The notes: a model not told the origin generated them from the letters alone. Shown: positions 1 through 6,583, numbered from the stretch's first letter. The stretch: DNA of 7,554 nt from Nostoc sp. CHAB 5834 (GCA_020829485.1 JAIVFU010000228.1:1-7554), one strand, 5' to 3'. Made by a program: numbers and translations.

Positions 1-889
1 ATTGTCCAGCAAAACCAACAATCATGTTAAAAGAGAGTTTACCTATGCCAATACTGAAATAACCAATCAGCCAAGTGTAAATTGATTTTGCTCCATAAGG
101 TAATAAAGAACCTCCAACAGCTAGTGGACCTAAAAATGCTGTGACTAACATTGTTAGTTCAATTCCCCATTGATATGAGCCATTCATTGCCAGCATCACC
201 AATGAAATTGTTGAAGTCACACCGGAACCAATAAAACCACTAATGGAAGAAAATAATATCTGAAGGGGATTTCTTTTATTTTTTATTGCATCAATCGGAG
301 CGTCAACGACTTTATCTATCGCGGCCAAAAACCATTTGAAAGGGCCGCTATTTTGATCGAAAGCTGACGGGTATTTTTGACTTAAATCTTCTTTAGCCTG
401 TTGTAAGCAATTAATTGCTTCATTCGGCTGTAATGAAGAACTCCGACATCTTTCAATTGCTAATCCGATAGCACTTCGAGCTACTGATACCCCTGCTGCT
501 TTTTGAAATGCGACTCTTAAATCTAGCCCCGAAGCCGTTTGTATCAACACCATATTATTTACATTGTTGATGTAGTTCCTAATCCCTAACGTCGAGTTTC
601 CTAGAACTTTGCCATGATTTGACAACAACACCACCACAATCAACGGCCAGATAAAATCGGTGAAAGCTCGTTGCTCATCACCATTTATCATTTGCTTTGT
701 CCACTCAATCATGAAAAAAGTTAATGTCGCAACTGCAAATAATGCCCCGACTGTACATATATTGTTGTACAGTTCCCCCGCTAAAGTTTTATTCCATAAA
801 TCATCAAATCCTGCTGATATTGATGCACTTGTTTCAGCAGCTTTTTTGACTAGCTCACCACCAAGTACTTGTTGTGCTAATAAATACAT
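1..889 (-). CDS. VirB6/TrbL-like type IV secretion membrane protein, C-terminus outside the window
   Basis: The minus-strand frame is open for 296 codons from ATG 889-887 to the window edge, so only the N-terminal part is visible. The start is supported by AAAGGA seven bases upstream. Hydrophobic segments are seen at about residues 43-63, 79-90, 210-236, 241-262 and 270-295; a hydrophilic stretch (about 95-205) with two cysteines (148, 161) lies between the second and third. An N-terminal membrane helix pair, a soluble loop and then a helix cluster with SLLPYGAKSIYTWLIGYF fit VirB6/TrbL/TraJ-type inner-membrane channel components of conjugation systems. VirB6 proteins have low sequence conservation, so this rests on topology and on position: it directly follows the VirB5-like gene in a virB2-3-4-5-6 order. 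It is separated from that gene by a plus-strand four-helix-bundle element, which may weaken read-through into it. It could instead be another polytopic mating-pair protein. Confidence 0.7.
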   Translation of the reverse strand, partial: MYLLAQQVLGGELVKKAAETSASISAGFDDLWNKTLAGELYNNICTVGALFAVATLTFFMIEWTKQMINGDEQRAFTDFIWPLIVVVLLSNHGKVLGNSTLGIRNYINNVNNMVLIQTASGLDLRVAFQKAAGVSVARSAIGLAIERCRSSSLQPNEAINCLQQAKEDLSQKYPSAFDQNSGPFKWFLAAIDKVVDAPIDAIKNKRNPLQILFSSISGFIGSGVTSTISLVMLAMNGSYQWGIELTMLVTAFLGPLAVGGSLLPYGAKSIYTWLIGYFSIGIGKLSFNMIVGFAGQ

Positions 890-908
890 ACAAGAATCCT
901 TTCTTTTG

Positions 909-934
909 CGTAGGGAGTGTGGTCGGTGTGGGAA
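909..934 (+). repeat. Left inverted-repeat arm of the four-helix-bundle element
   Basis: Contains CGTAGG, GAGTGTGG, TC, GGTGTGGG and AA in order. The reverse complement of 1381-1411 has the same blocks, with a four-base insertion after GTAGG and one extra G near the inner end. The pyrimidine-free GTGTGGG units are a degenerate tandem motif. Confidence 0.75.
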
Positions 935-966
935 GATGGATAAAAGAATGGTCGAGATTAAAGAAA

Positions 967-1380
967 ATGGAAGAGAAAGGGAAAAAGTATTTTAGAACTC
1001 ATGAGGACTTAGCCATTTATCAATTGGCATTTGAGACAGCAATGCAAATTTTTGAATATTCTAAAAAGTTTCCAGTTGAAGAAAAATATTCAAAAACCTT
1101 TCAAATTCGTCGCTCGTCTCGTTCAGTCTGTGCTAATTTGGCAGGGGCTTGGAAAAAACGGAGATATAGAGCCGCTTTTATCGCTAAACTGAATGATTGT
1201 GTTCGCGGAGCGTGTCGCAGACAATCGGAGGCAGCAGAAACTCAAGTTTGGTTAAAGTTTGCAGTGAAATGCGAGTACCTCACAGTTGAGCAAGGAAGAG
1301 AACTCTACGCTCGTTATAATCAAGTCCTTAGTGAATTAGTCAAAATGATTACCCATCCAGATGACTGGTTACTCGACTAA
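967..1380 (+). CDS. Four-helix bundle protein, S23/IVP (23S rRNA intervening-sequence) family
   Basis: 137 residues from ATG 967. The frame is open further upstream to ATG 874, but that would run through the left repeat arm and produce a low-quality N-terminus, so the internal ATG preceded by AGATTAAAGAAA is preferred. Family hallmarks are F-R-THEDLAIYQLAFETAMQIFE near the start, then SRSVCANLAGAWKKRRYRAAFIAKL (split by helix 2) and SEAAETQVWLKFAVKCEYL, followed by a last amphipathic helix. Relatives are encoded inside 23S rRNA intervening sequences and share a fold with the Avd accessory protein of diversity-generating retroelements; a basic surface suggests nucleic-acid binding, and no enzymatic activity is established. 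Residues 79-86 (VRGACRRQ) replace the single Glu usual before SEAAETQVW and are encoded by a GC-rich mini-repeat, between helices. The gene opposes the surrounding T4SS operon and is bracketed by inverted repeats. Family assignment is secure; function is unknown. Confidence 0.88.
   Translation: MEEKGKKYFRTHEDLAIYQLAFETAMQIFEYSKKFPVEEKYSKTFQIRRSSRSVCANLAGAWKKRRYRAAFIAKLNDCVRGACRRQSEAAETQVWLKFAVKCEYLTVEQGRELYARYNQVLSELVKMITHPDDWLLD
1195..1226 (+). repeat. GC-rich dispersed mini-repeat inserted in frame within the four-helix-bundle gene
   Basis: The outer bases GATTGT (1195-1200) and ACAATC (1221-1226) are inverted. The core gcggagcgtgtcgcag can form two small hairpins, CGC-GGA-GCG and TGTC-GCA-GACA. 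This core resembles the very small dispersed repeats known from Nostoc-type genomes. It keeps the frame and adds VRGACRRQ to the protein where family members usually have one Glu. The identity as a dispersed repeat is from memory of similar sequences, not from a search. Confidence 0.6.
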
Positions 1381-1411
1381 TTCCCCACACCTCCCACACT
1401 CTCCACCTACG
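1381..1411 (-). repeat. Right inverted-repeat arm of the four-helix-bundle element
   Basis: Starts directly after the TAA of the four-helix-bundle gene (1378-1380) and ends with CCTACG. Its reverse complement matches the left arm in the blocks GTAGG, GAGTGTGG and GGTGTGGG. It contains the TAG stop codon of the VirB5-like gene (1409-1407), so that gene's very end may have been set by the insertion. Confidence 0.75.
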
Positions 1412-2129
1412 GTGAGTAAGTAGGATCGAGTACAGACATAGCAGCAACTTCGAGATTGAGAGAAATCAATCCTTCTTCTCGAATGTCTTCTTTTTGGCGA
1501 TTTGCTGCTAATTGTTCTGCAATCTGCGTCAGCATCATATTAGACTGTGCTGTATCAGAGCGTGATTGCAAAGAATCAGTACGCTGTTGTGCCAGCATAG
1601 AAACTATCTGTCCATTTTGGGCTGCTATTACCTTTAAAATATTCTGTGAGGCATTCATCTCTTGCGCTTGCTGTCCCAGGTCTGATGCATCTTGAGCCGT
1701 TTGTGTAGTTTGATCAATTTTGTTGGCAGTATCTTGCTGACCTTGTTGCCCTAATAGACCAGATACTGATGCTCTGGTAATTTCTCGCTGTAAGTCTTGT
1801 GCTTGTGTTGATGCTGTTGCCCAGTCAGAGTCCGATGCTAACGCTACTTTAAGACGCTGACCACTTTCAACTGGATCTGGCGCACCCATTACACCAGTAG
1901 CCCCATTAATTGCGGAGTTAGCATCCTCTTGGGCTGCTGCCCACAAATTATTAATTTTATCGTCAGCTATACTTCTAATTTGGCTCATTTCCCCCTGAAT
2001 TTGGCTTTTAATTTCAGCTAAAAAACTATCTAGATTTAGTGATAGTCCATAACTTGGTACAGCGATGAATAGACTTGCAACTCCACTAGATATAATCACG
2101 GCGAAACTAAATCTTTTGAGTTTGTTCAT
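1407..2129 (-). CDS. VirB5/TrbJ-like secreted, helical T4SS protein
   Basis: 240 residues from ATG 2129-2127, preceded by GGAG nine bases upstream; a start 15 bp further upstream (2144) adds MEHCS but has a poorer ribosome binding site. The preferred start gives a clean signal peptide: basic MNKLKRF, hydrophobic residues 8-24, and a plausible cleavage after SYG (about residue 28). The mature part is almost wholly helical and rich in Gln, Ala, Ser and Asp, with coiled-coil character at about 105-215 and no membrane segment. This matches VirB5/TrbJ-type proteins, which sit in the periplasm or at the pilus tip and act in adhesion and pilus assembly. Its start overlaps the VirB4-like gene by 23 bp, indicating translational coupling, and a VirB6-like gene follows. 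VirB5 families diverge strongly, so the name depends largely on gene order, signal peptide and composition. The TAG stop lies in an inverted repeat. Confidence 0.65.
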   Translation of the reverse strand: MNKLKRFSFAVIISSGVASLFIAVPSYGLSLNLDSFLAEIKSQIQGEMSQIRSIADDKINNLWAAAQEDANSAINGATGVMGAPDPVESGQRLKVALASDSDWATASTQAQDLQREITRASVSGLLGQQGQQDTANKIDQTTQTAQDASDLGQQAQEMNASQNILKVIAAQNGQIVSMLAQQRTDSLQSRSDTAQSNMMLTQIAEQLAANRQKEDIREEGLISLNLEVAAMSVLDPTYSP

Positions 2130-4974
2130 GCTGCAATGCTCCATCTTTTTTGACTACCAAAGTTTTAAGAGTTAAAGTCCTGAGTAATTCTTGGGCTGAT
2201 GATGATAATGGCTCTCCTCGAACCATTTTGATATAATCTTCAGAAAACTTGACGAGTCCAAGTATTGTATTATCTTGATATTTTTTCAGGAATAAAGTTC
2301 GTAATTCTTGCTCATAAGGATTATTAGCGACTGCGGCCAATAAACAATAGGCTGGATAATAACGACAGAATGTAAGTTTGCCTAAATCATCCAATAACCA
2401 CTGTGAGTAAATACCGGATTTTGTTGGGTAGAAAGCCTCTGTACTATTGTTTTGAATGATTTCATAAGGATATTTAAATCTATCAACAAAGGGATCTACC
2501 GCCGATGACTGAATCCGACCTACCAATCGTGTTGTAATATTGGCGAATATCTTGGATGCTGCTTTGCTTTGGTAAATACTCTCTGGTTCTTGAGCCGAGA
2601 GAATCACCCGTATCCCTGCTTTTGCACCATTGGCACACAACCGCCCAATTAACTCGGAGATGGCATCGAATTGGAATAAAATCGGCGCTTCATCCAAGAA
2701 GAAAATACTGGCTTTGGAAGACAAAGCACGTCGTAGGGCTGCGGCATAAGCTGATAAAGCTAAAATCGCTGCATCTGCCTCACTTGATAAATTCCGCAGC
2801 GCAAATACCAGCAACTTAGCATCAGTTCGGAAAGTTGAGGGACGACTGATTGATTCTCCAACTCTTGTTGAGAGCCAGTACTTTAATCTCAATCTGATTT
2901 GCTCCAAAGCTGATAAAATTTCCTGGCTATTGCTGGCTATGGAATCTATCTTGAGAAATGCTGGCGAACAATAATTCAAAAAATCTTGTAATGTGGGGGT
3001 GTCCAACCAAGCTTTAGTGCCAACTCCTGCGGCTAATGCCAACTTATAGCGGATTTTGATTTCATCATCATTAAAAAACGTTTTCAAGGCTAGGGCAATG
3101 ATTGATTCAATATTAGTAATCATCGAAGGGTTAACCCCAATCACGCTAGTTCCAATCACCATTGTCATTAACACTGATTTCAAGAATTCCTTAAAATCAT
3201 TCAATCTTTCATTAATCGTTTCTTGATCCATCCCCCTGAGATTAGGTAGTTCAAATAAATTATTTGACTCTTTGGAAATATCAAAGTATGCACCATCTTG
3301 ACCCAACAAATTCGTATAATCACTAAATGTTGATGTCCCATCTGGTTTGGGATAATCTAAAGCTACTACTGGTATGCCTTGGGCTAGTGCTGGTGTTAAA
3401 ATCCCCGCCACCAGTACTGATTTCCCACTTCGAGTTGCACCAAAAACTGCTATATTCTTATGCTGTTTGTATAAATCTAGATGTACTGGTGTACCTCCCT
3501 CTTCGGCAATCAACTCAAACCCAGTCTGATCCCCTGTGGCTGTGTTCATCAGAGGCATTAGCCCTGGTGCTTCGGAACTAAAATAAGGTAATCTCCGGTT
3601 AAAGGGTTTTGTCAGCAGTGGCTCCCAAACAAATGGACAACATTGAAGCCATATTTTCCATGCATATTCTTTTTCCCGATCTACTGCTGCTGGCCTTAAA
3701 AAGTATGAAGCTAAGTATTTGCAAGCTTCATTGAGTTCTCTTGTTGATTTTCTATGGACAAGAAAAGCTACTCCGGTATAAACCACAACGCTTCCTTTGT
3801 AAATCGTTCGTTGCGCCTCTACAGATTCTTCAATATTCATTCCGGCTTTGACATCTATGTTTCCTTTACTTGTTGATAAGGCTGTCGATGTAATTGACTG
3901 TTTAGTAATGCGTTGTAAATTCGTTTTCGTAATTGCCTGATTAGCTTTAGTAACTTGACAGATAATTTCTGTATCCGAGATACTTTCTTTGGAAATTAAT
4001 TCCCAAAGATATCGTAATTGAGAGCGTTCATCTAACCACCCCCCTGGTTTTTGGCTAAAGTTCATCACCCCAATATATTTATCTTGAATCTTCACCCATT
4101 GCCGATCTAAGAATGGAACTGATTCTTCATTCTCCAACAAATGATGCCGAATATGAAAATCACTTGTTTGAGTTTCTACTAATCCTTGAGTTTGACTAAT
4201 TACTAAGGGATTAGGAATTGCTGTTGGTGATGTCAAATTAAATTGATGCCATAAGACTTTCCAGATGTCCTCAGCACTCAAAACTCTGATCCCTAGCTTC
4301 ATTTTGTTACTTAACAACGATTCCCACTGCAAAAAACCATCGCTAAATGAGTTCTTGAGAATATTTTCAATCCTGCCATTATTAAAAGCGTGAATTTCTC
4401 CAGTGAATTTAAACCAAACTTTCTCTAATTTTTTGATTGCTGATTCAACCAAATCTTGACTTCTTTCTGCCTCAGCTAGTGCAGTATAAGTACACCATAA
4501 TCTTAAAAACTTATTCTTCCTTACTCCCGATTGGGTTAGTTCTTTGATTCGTAACCTCTCACTCCTAATTAATAACTTTAATTGCTGAATATCACAATTG
4601 GTTTCGATAGACTCTAATTCGGATTGTCTTGAATAATCGTCTGTAAAGGAACCTAAATGTATTGTTAATGACTCTCCTGATGGGATCTCTTTTAAACCTG
4701 CCTCTATGCTCTCAAATATTGGGAGAATTTGCTCCGAGGCTAAATTAGAATGAATTCCTACACAATCAAAACAGAATTTGATTTGAATCGATTCCCCATT
4801 TTTGAGAATTAATGCTCCGATCCCTTTTCTTCCTCCCAAAGACACGTCGCAAACCCCAGCTAAGTGGATAATGTCTTCAAAAGGTGTGAGAGTTTTTACT
4901 ACATTAATTTGCTCGGTTAAGAAAGTTCTTTTCTTAATTTTATCCTCACCTTTAGCCGTCTGCTTTGTTGCCAT
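2107..4974 (-). CDS. VirB4/TraC-like type IV secretion ATPase
   Basis: 955 residues from ATG 4974-4972 (MATKQTAKGEDK), with a weak AGGG just upstream. The frame is open to ATG 5112, but that 46-residue extension is encoded by heptamer repeats and reads as low-complexity peptide, so it is probably not coding. The N-terminal half (to about 480) corresponds to the variable pilus-assembly domain. The motor domain has Walker A GATRSGKS at 512-519 (K518), Walker B IFFLDEA at 757-763 (D761, E762), and the SAQE motif at 793-796 after GAKAGIRVIL, as in VirB4/TraC and related HerA-FtsK ATPases. Such proteins sit on the inner membrane as hexamers and power pilus subunit extraction and substrate transfer. 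The length is slightly above the usual 800-850 residues. VirB3-like precedes and VirB5-like overlaps the end. A VirD4-type coupling protein is less likely because there are no N-terminal membrane helices. Confidence 0.88.
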   Translation of the reverse strand: MATKQTAKGEDKIKKRTFLTEQINVVKTLTPFEDIIHLAGVCDVSLGGRKGIGALILKNGESIQIKFCFDCVGIHSNLASEQILPIFESIEAGLKEIPSGESLTIHLGSFTDDYSRQSELESIETNCDIQQLKLLIRSERLRIKELTQSGVRKNKFLRLWCTYTALAEAERSQDLVESAIKKLEKVWFKFTGEIHAFNNGRIENILKNSFSDGFLQWESLLSNKMKLGIRVLSAEDIWKVLWHQFNLTSPTAIPNPLVISQTQGLVETQTSDFHIRHHLLENEESVPFLDRQWVKIQDKYIGVMNFSQKPGGWLDERSQLRYLWELISKESISDTEIICQVTKANQAITKTNLQRITKQSITSTALSTSKGNIDVKAGMNIEESVEAQRTIYKGSVVVYTGVAFLVHRKSTRELNEACKYLASYFLRPAAVDREKEYAWKIWLQCCPFVWEPLLTKPFNRRLPYFSSEAPGLMPLMNTATGDQTGFELIAEEGGTPVHLDLYKQHKNIAVFGATRSGKSVLVAGILTPALAQGIPVVALDYPKPDGTSTFSDYTNLLGQDGAYFDISKESNNLFELPNLRGMDQETINERLNDFKEFLKSVLMTMVIGTSVIGVNPSMITNIESIIALALKTFFNDDEIKIRYKLALAAGVGTKAWLDTPTLQDFLNYCSPAFLKIDSIASNSQEILSALEQIRLRLKYWLSTRVGESISRPSTFRTDAKLLVFALRNLSSEADAAILALSAYAAALRRALSSKASIFFLDEAPILFQFDAISELIGRLCANGAKAGIRVILSAQEPESIYQSKAASKIFANITTRLVGRIQSSAVDPFVDRFKYPYEIIQNNSTEAFYPTKSGIYSQWLLDDLGKLTFCRYYPAYCLLAAVANNPYEQELRTLFLKKYQDNTILGLVKFSEDYIKMVRGEPLSSSAQELLRTLTLKTLVVKKDGALQHEQTQKI

Positions 4975-4990
4975 AGCCCTACTTGCGTCA

Positions 4991-5003
4991 CTCGCTTCGC
5001 TCG
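4991..5003 (+). repeat. Short GC-rich repeat at the 5' side of the VirB4-like gene
   Basis: CTCGCTTCGCTCG contains two copies of TCGCT. It is far more GC-rich than its surroundings and lies between the heptamer array and the preferred ATG of the VirB4-like gene. Similar strings are common between genes in Nostocales. It supports the view that the upstream in-frame extension is repeat DNA. Confidence 0.4.
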
Positions 5004-5005
5004 AA

Positions 5006-5180
5006 TTCAAAATTATCAATTCAAAATTCAAAATTAATACCCCATACATAAATGCTCTTTCTTGAACAACAAGTTTATAAATCTTTATCTCCATAAATGA
5101 ATTTAGGGGCAAGTAAGCTGAATTAATTAATTCAAAATTACTGAGCTATTCTTCAATTTTGAATTTTGAATTTTGAATTG
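5006..5180. repeat. Inverted pair of TTCAAAA heptamer arrays before the VirB4-like gene
   Basis: On the plus strand, TTCAAAA occurs at 5006-5012, 5020-5026 and 5027-5033 in strict seven-base phase (with TTATCAA at 5013-5019), and its complement TTTTGAA occurs at 5157-5163, 5164-5170 and 5171-5177. The two arrays are thus inverted around about 120 bp containing another TTCAAAA at 5131-5137 and no gene. In the operon transcript they could pair into a long AU-rich stem. Heptamer arrays of this kind are known as short tandemly repeated repetitive sequences in heterocystous cyanobacteria. Confidence 0.8.
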
Positions 5181-5193
5181 TTTCGGTCATTGG

Positions 5194-5218
5194 TTATCTC
5201 TTTGGACTAAGGAGATAA
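5194..5218 (-). other. RNA hairpin between the VirB3-like and VirB4-like genes
   Basis: TTATCTCTTT at 5194-5203 pairs with AAGGAGATAA at 5209-5218 over ten positions (one a G-T pair), leaving a five-base loop. It lies about 20 bp after the stop of the VirB3-like gene. No T-run follows on the minus strand, so a processing or stability role is as likely as termination. Function unknown. Confidence 0.4.
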
Positions 5219-5239
5219 ATACTTATACAACCTCCCTCC

Positions 5240-5527
5240 TTAATCCTGAATTCTGAGAAATCGTTTGTATCCTCTGCTAATTCGAGGCACTGCCACAAAC
5301 TTGCCAAAAAATTCTTGATTTGATGAAAGTAACCACCATGTAGCCCATCCCCAAGCTATACTTAATCCTGTGCCTAACCAACTTGTTTTCAATACATAGT
5401 TGAAAACGAATACATTTAATATTGCTATAACTGACCAAGGGAAAATCTGATCGGCGGGAAATGGGCCTAATCGGGGTCTATCTCCTAAGATTCTATTTAC
5501 ACTTCTAAATTTATTTTCATCTCTCAT
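5240..5527 (-). CDS. VirB3/TrbD-like inner-membrane T4SS protein
   Basis: 95 residues from ATG 5527-5525, preceded only by a purine run (ATAAAAAAG). After a basic N-terminus (RSVNRILGDRPRLGPFPADQ) come two adjacent hydrophobic stretches at about 29-46 and 51-68, followed by a basic tail (ISRGYKRFLRIQD). The small size, two-helix hairpin and position between a pilin-like gene and a VirB4-like ATPase are typical of VirB3/TrbD. These proteins help pilus assembly, are membrane-bound and work with VirB4; in some systems the two are fused. The sequence lacks strongly diagnostic motifs, so another small membrane protein cannot be excluded, but gene order makes VirB3 the best call. The intergenic spaces on both sides hold repeats rather than genes. 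Confidence 0.7.
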   Translation of the reverse strand: MRDENKFRSVNRILGDRPRLGPFPADQIFPWSVIAILNVFVFNYVLKTSWLGTGLSIAWGWATWWLLSSNQEFFGKFVAVPRISRGYKRFLRIQD

Positions 5528-5551
5528 CTTTTTTATCGCTTGTTAATATGA

Positions 5552-5595
5552 AGCATTTCTGGAATCAGGGCACTTTTTATCATTCAAGAAATGCT
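5552..5595. other. Inverted repeat upstream of the VirB3-like gene
   Basis: AGCATTTCT (5552-5560) and AGAAATGCT (5587-5595) are perfect 9-bp inverted arms with a 26-base loop. It lies about 25 bp before the VirB3-like start, so it could affect translation or be an operator. No known site is recognised. Confidence 0.3.
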
Positions 5596-5618
5596 GCAAC
5601 TGAATCGGTGTTGCTTTT

Positions 5619-5663
5619 AACAGTTATCAGTTATCAGTCTCTCACTGATAACTGATAACTGTT
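5619..5663. repeat. Perfect 20-bp inverted repeat with a five-base loop
   Basis: The left arm aacagttatcagttatcagt (5619-5638) is exactly complementary to 5644-5663, with loop CTCTC. Each arm is made of two TTATCAG-type heptamers. It lies in the gap between the VirB2-like and VirB3-like genes and would form a very stable stem in the transcript. There is no following T-run on the minus strand, so intrinsic termination is not clear. Confidence 0.9.
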
Positions 5664-5688
5664 CACTGTTCACTGTTCACTGTTCACT
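5661..5688. repeat. Four tandem GTTCACT heptamers
   Basis: Exact copies at 5661-5667, 5668-5674, 5675-5681 and 5682-5688. The array starts within the right arm of the adjacent inverted repeat and ends three bases before the TAA stop of the VirB2-like gene (5694-5692). It belongs to the cyanobacterial short-tandem-heptamer type. Confidence 0.9.
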
Positions 5689-5691
5689 GAT

Positions 5692-6309
5692 TTAAGCCGT
5701 GCCAATAATTAAGCCAGTGACTAAATCTCCAACAAAGACTGAAAGTACAATAATTAATGGGGTTCTAGCTAATGTTTGCCAATCTTCGTCGTTGCGGGAC
5801 GCTTGAACAATTCGGACTAAGCTGATACCTACATAGAGTAGGAATAGACCCCTCAACACATTGAAAAATAATGTTATAACTGCTTGTGTTTGTCCGTTTC
5901 CAGCATTACCAAAAGCTCCATTCATCCAGGTCTGAGCATTATTGAAAAACTGTGCATCGGCTGGAGCAGAAGCAAAATCTAGCAGAAATATTATCGACAG
6001 TAATGCAAACAATACTGCATACAAATTCACTCCCCATTTGCGTTGTAGCTTTTCAAAATTTGTTAACAATGCCTGTGTTTGCTTAGGTAAGGCAACTGCT
6101 ATTGCGACTGCAATCATCAATCCTCCAAGCATTATGTCATGGACTGACATCTCCAGAATCATTAACGCTCCTGTTACTCCCATCAACCCAATTGTGCTAC
6201 CTTCAATTCCAATATTTTTTCTTGATGGTAGGAGCGTTGTTTGTCTTGTCTCAAAGCTTGTTGTGTTGGAATTCTCGTAGTCTGATATTTGCATAATTTG
6301 TGAACGCAT
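5692..6309 (-). CDS. VirB2/TrbC-like prepilin with a long N-terminal leader
   Basis: 205 residues from ATG 6309-6307; no strong ribosome binding site is seen, and ATG 6294 (M6) is an alternative. The C-terminal 86 residues look like a conjugative pilin: a hydrophobic signal stretch (94-111) ends in SAPADA, a likely signal-peptidase site after residue 119, followed by QFFNNAQTWMNGAFG, then two membrane helices at about 142-168 and 184-205 with a short charged loop (SRNDEDW) between them. VirB2/TrbC pilins have this two-helix mature form and are extracted from the membrane to build the pilus. Unusually, about 93 residues precede the signal stretch, including hydrophobic segments at about 38-53 and 59-74. 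The gene heads the virB2-6-like cluster. An alternative is a membrane protein that is not cleaved. Confidence 0.72.
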   Translation of the reverse strand: MRSQIMQISDYENSNTTSFETRQTTLLPSRKNIGIEGSTIGLMGVTGALMILEMSVHDIMLGGLMIAVAIAVALPKQTQALLTNFEKLQRKWGVNLYAVLFALLSIIFLLDFASAPADAQFFNNAQTWMNGAFGNAGNGQTQAVITLFFNVLRGLFLLYVGISLVRIVQASRNDEDWQTLARTPLIIVLSVFVGDLVTGLIIGTA

Positions 6310-6412
6310 GAAATCTTATCCACATTATTCACAAGTCACTTTTAAAATCCTACAGACTCTAGTACAAAAAAAACTAGTTCTTTTGGCTACAGAGAATATT
6401 TATTACCAAAAA

Positions 6413-6437
6413 GGGGAAAAGGGGAAGGGGGAAGGGG
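6413..6437 (+). repeat. G-rich array with quadruplex pattern (left arm)
   Basis: Four G-runs of 4, 4, 5 and 4 bases separated by AAAA, AA and AA: a textbook intramolecular G-quadruplex pattern on the plus strand. Imperfectly complementary to 6609-6639, which makes the two an inverted pair. Confidence 0.7.
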
Positions 6438-6487
6438 TAAAGGAATTAAAGTTAAAACTTTTCCCTATACGGTATAAAGCCCACTTT

Positions 6488-6508
6488 GGCTACGCTCAGT
6501 GCATCGCC
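6488..6508 (+). repeat. GC-rich dispersed-repeat-like string
   Basis: ggctacgctcagtgcatcgc and the following C stand out from the AT-rich surroundings. Similar strings occur between genes in many Nostocales genomes. The copy lies between the two G-rich arms and is not part of a gene. Confidence 0.4.
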
Positions 6509-6515
6509 TATTTTT

Positions 6516-6581
6516 AAATATGGAGAATATTAAAAGAAGATTTTTAAGACACGTAGTGCGATAAAATCAGCGTCCATATTT
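6516..6581. repeat. Inverted repeat AAATATGGA / TCCATATTT
   Basis: Perfect 9-bp arms at 6516-6524 and 6573-6581 enclose 48 bp. It is nested within the G-rich inverted pair and adds to a cruciform or long folded RNA. Confidence 0.55.
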
Positions 6582-6583
6582 GA

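Larger units (their letters stand above)
909..1411 (+). mobile_element. Putative small element: four-helix-bundle gene enclosed by inverted repeats
   Basis: About 503 bp bounded by CGTAGG at the left and CCTACG at the right, with longer imperfect arms (909-934 and 1381-1411) that pair over GAGTGTGG, two variable bases, then GGTGTGGG. It holds a single plus-strand gene, while all flanking genes are on the minus strand. The stop codon TAG of the VirB5-like gene (1409-1407) lies within the right terminus, and the ribosome binding site of the VirB6-like gene starts about 15 bp beyond the left terminus, so removal would leave two tightly packed genes. S23-type genes are known as inserts in 23S rRNA (intervening sequences) whose ends base-pair; this arrangement is similar but in a protein operon. 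No convincing target-site duplication is visible. Mobility is inferred. Confidence 0.5.

Noticed and set aside
874..966. Longer N-terminus for the four-helix-bundle protein
   Set aside because: The extra 31 residues are encoded by the VirB6-like leader and the repeat arm, and family members start close to the F-R-THEDL motif.
660..995. Plus-strand ORF of 111 codons
   Set aside because: It lies opposite the VirB6-like gene and runs through the left inverted-repeat arm; composition is that of an antisense shadow.
5006..5688. CRISPR array
   Set aside because: The repeats are 7-bp units in direct contact without spacers of regular length, and no cas gene is near.
6366..6384. Terminator or operator around ACTAGT flanked by A and T runs
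   Set aside because: The stem is weak and AT-only with a mismatch, and no known operator was recognised; mentioned only within the intergenic entry.
6308..6517. Plus-strand ORF of 69 codons
   Set aside because: It is read through the G-rich array and dispersed repeat, without a ribosome binding site or recognisable protein.
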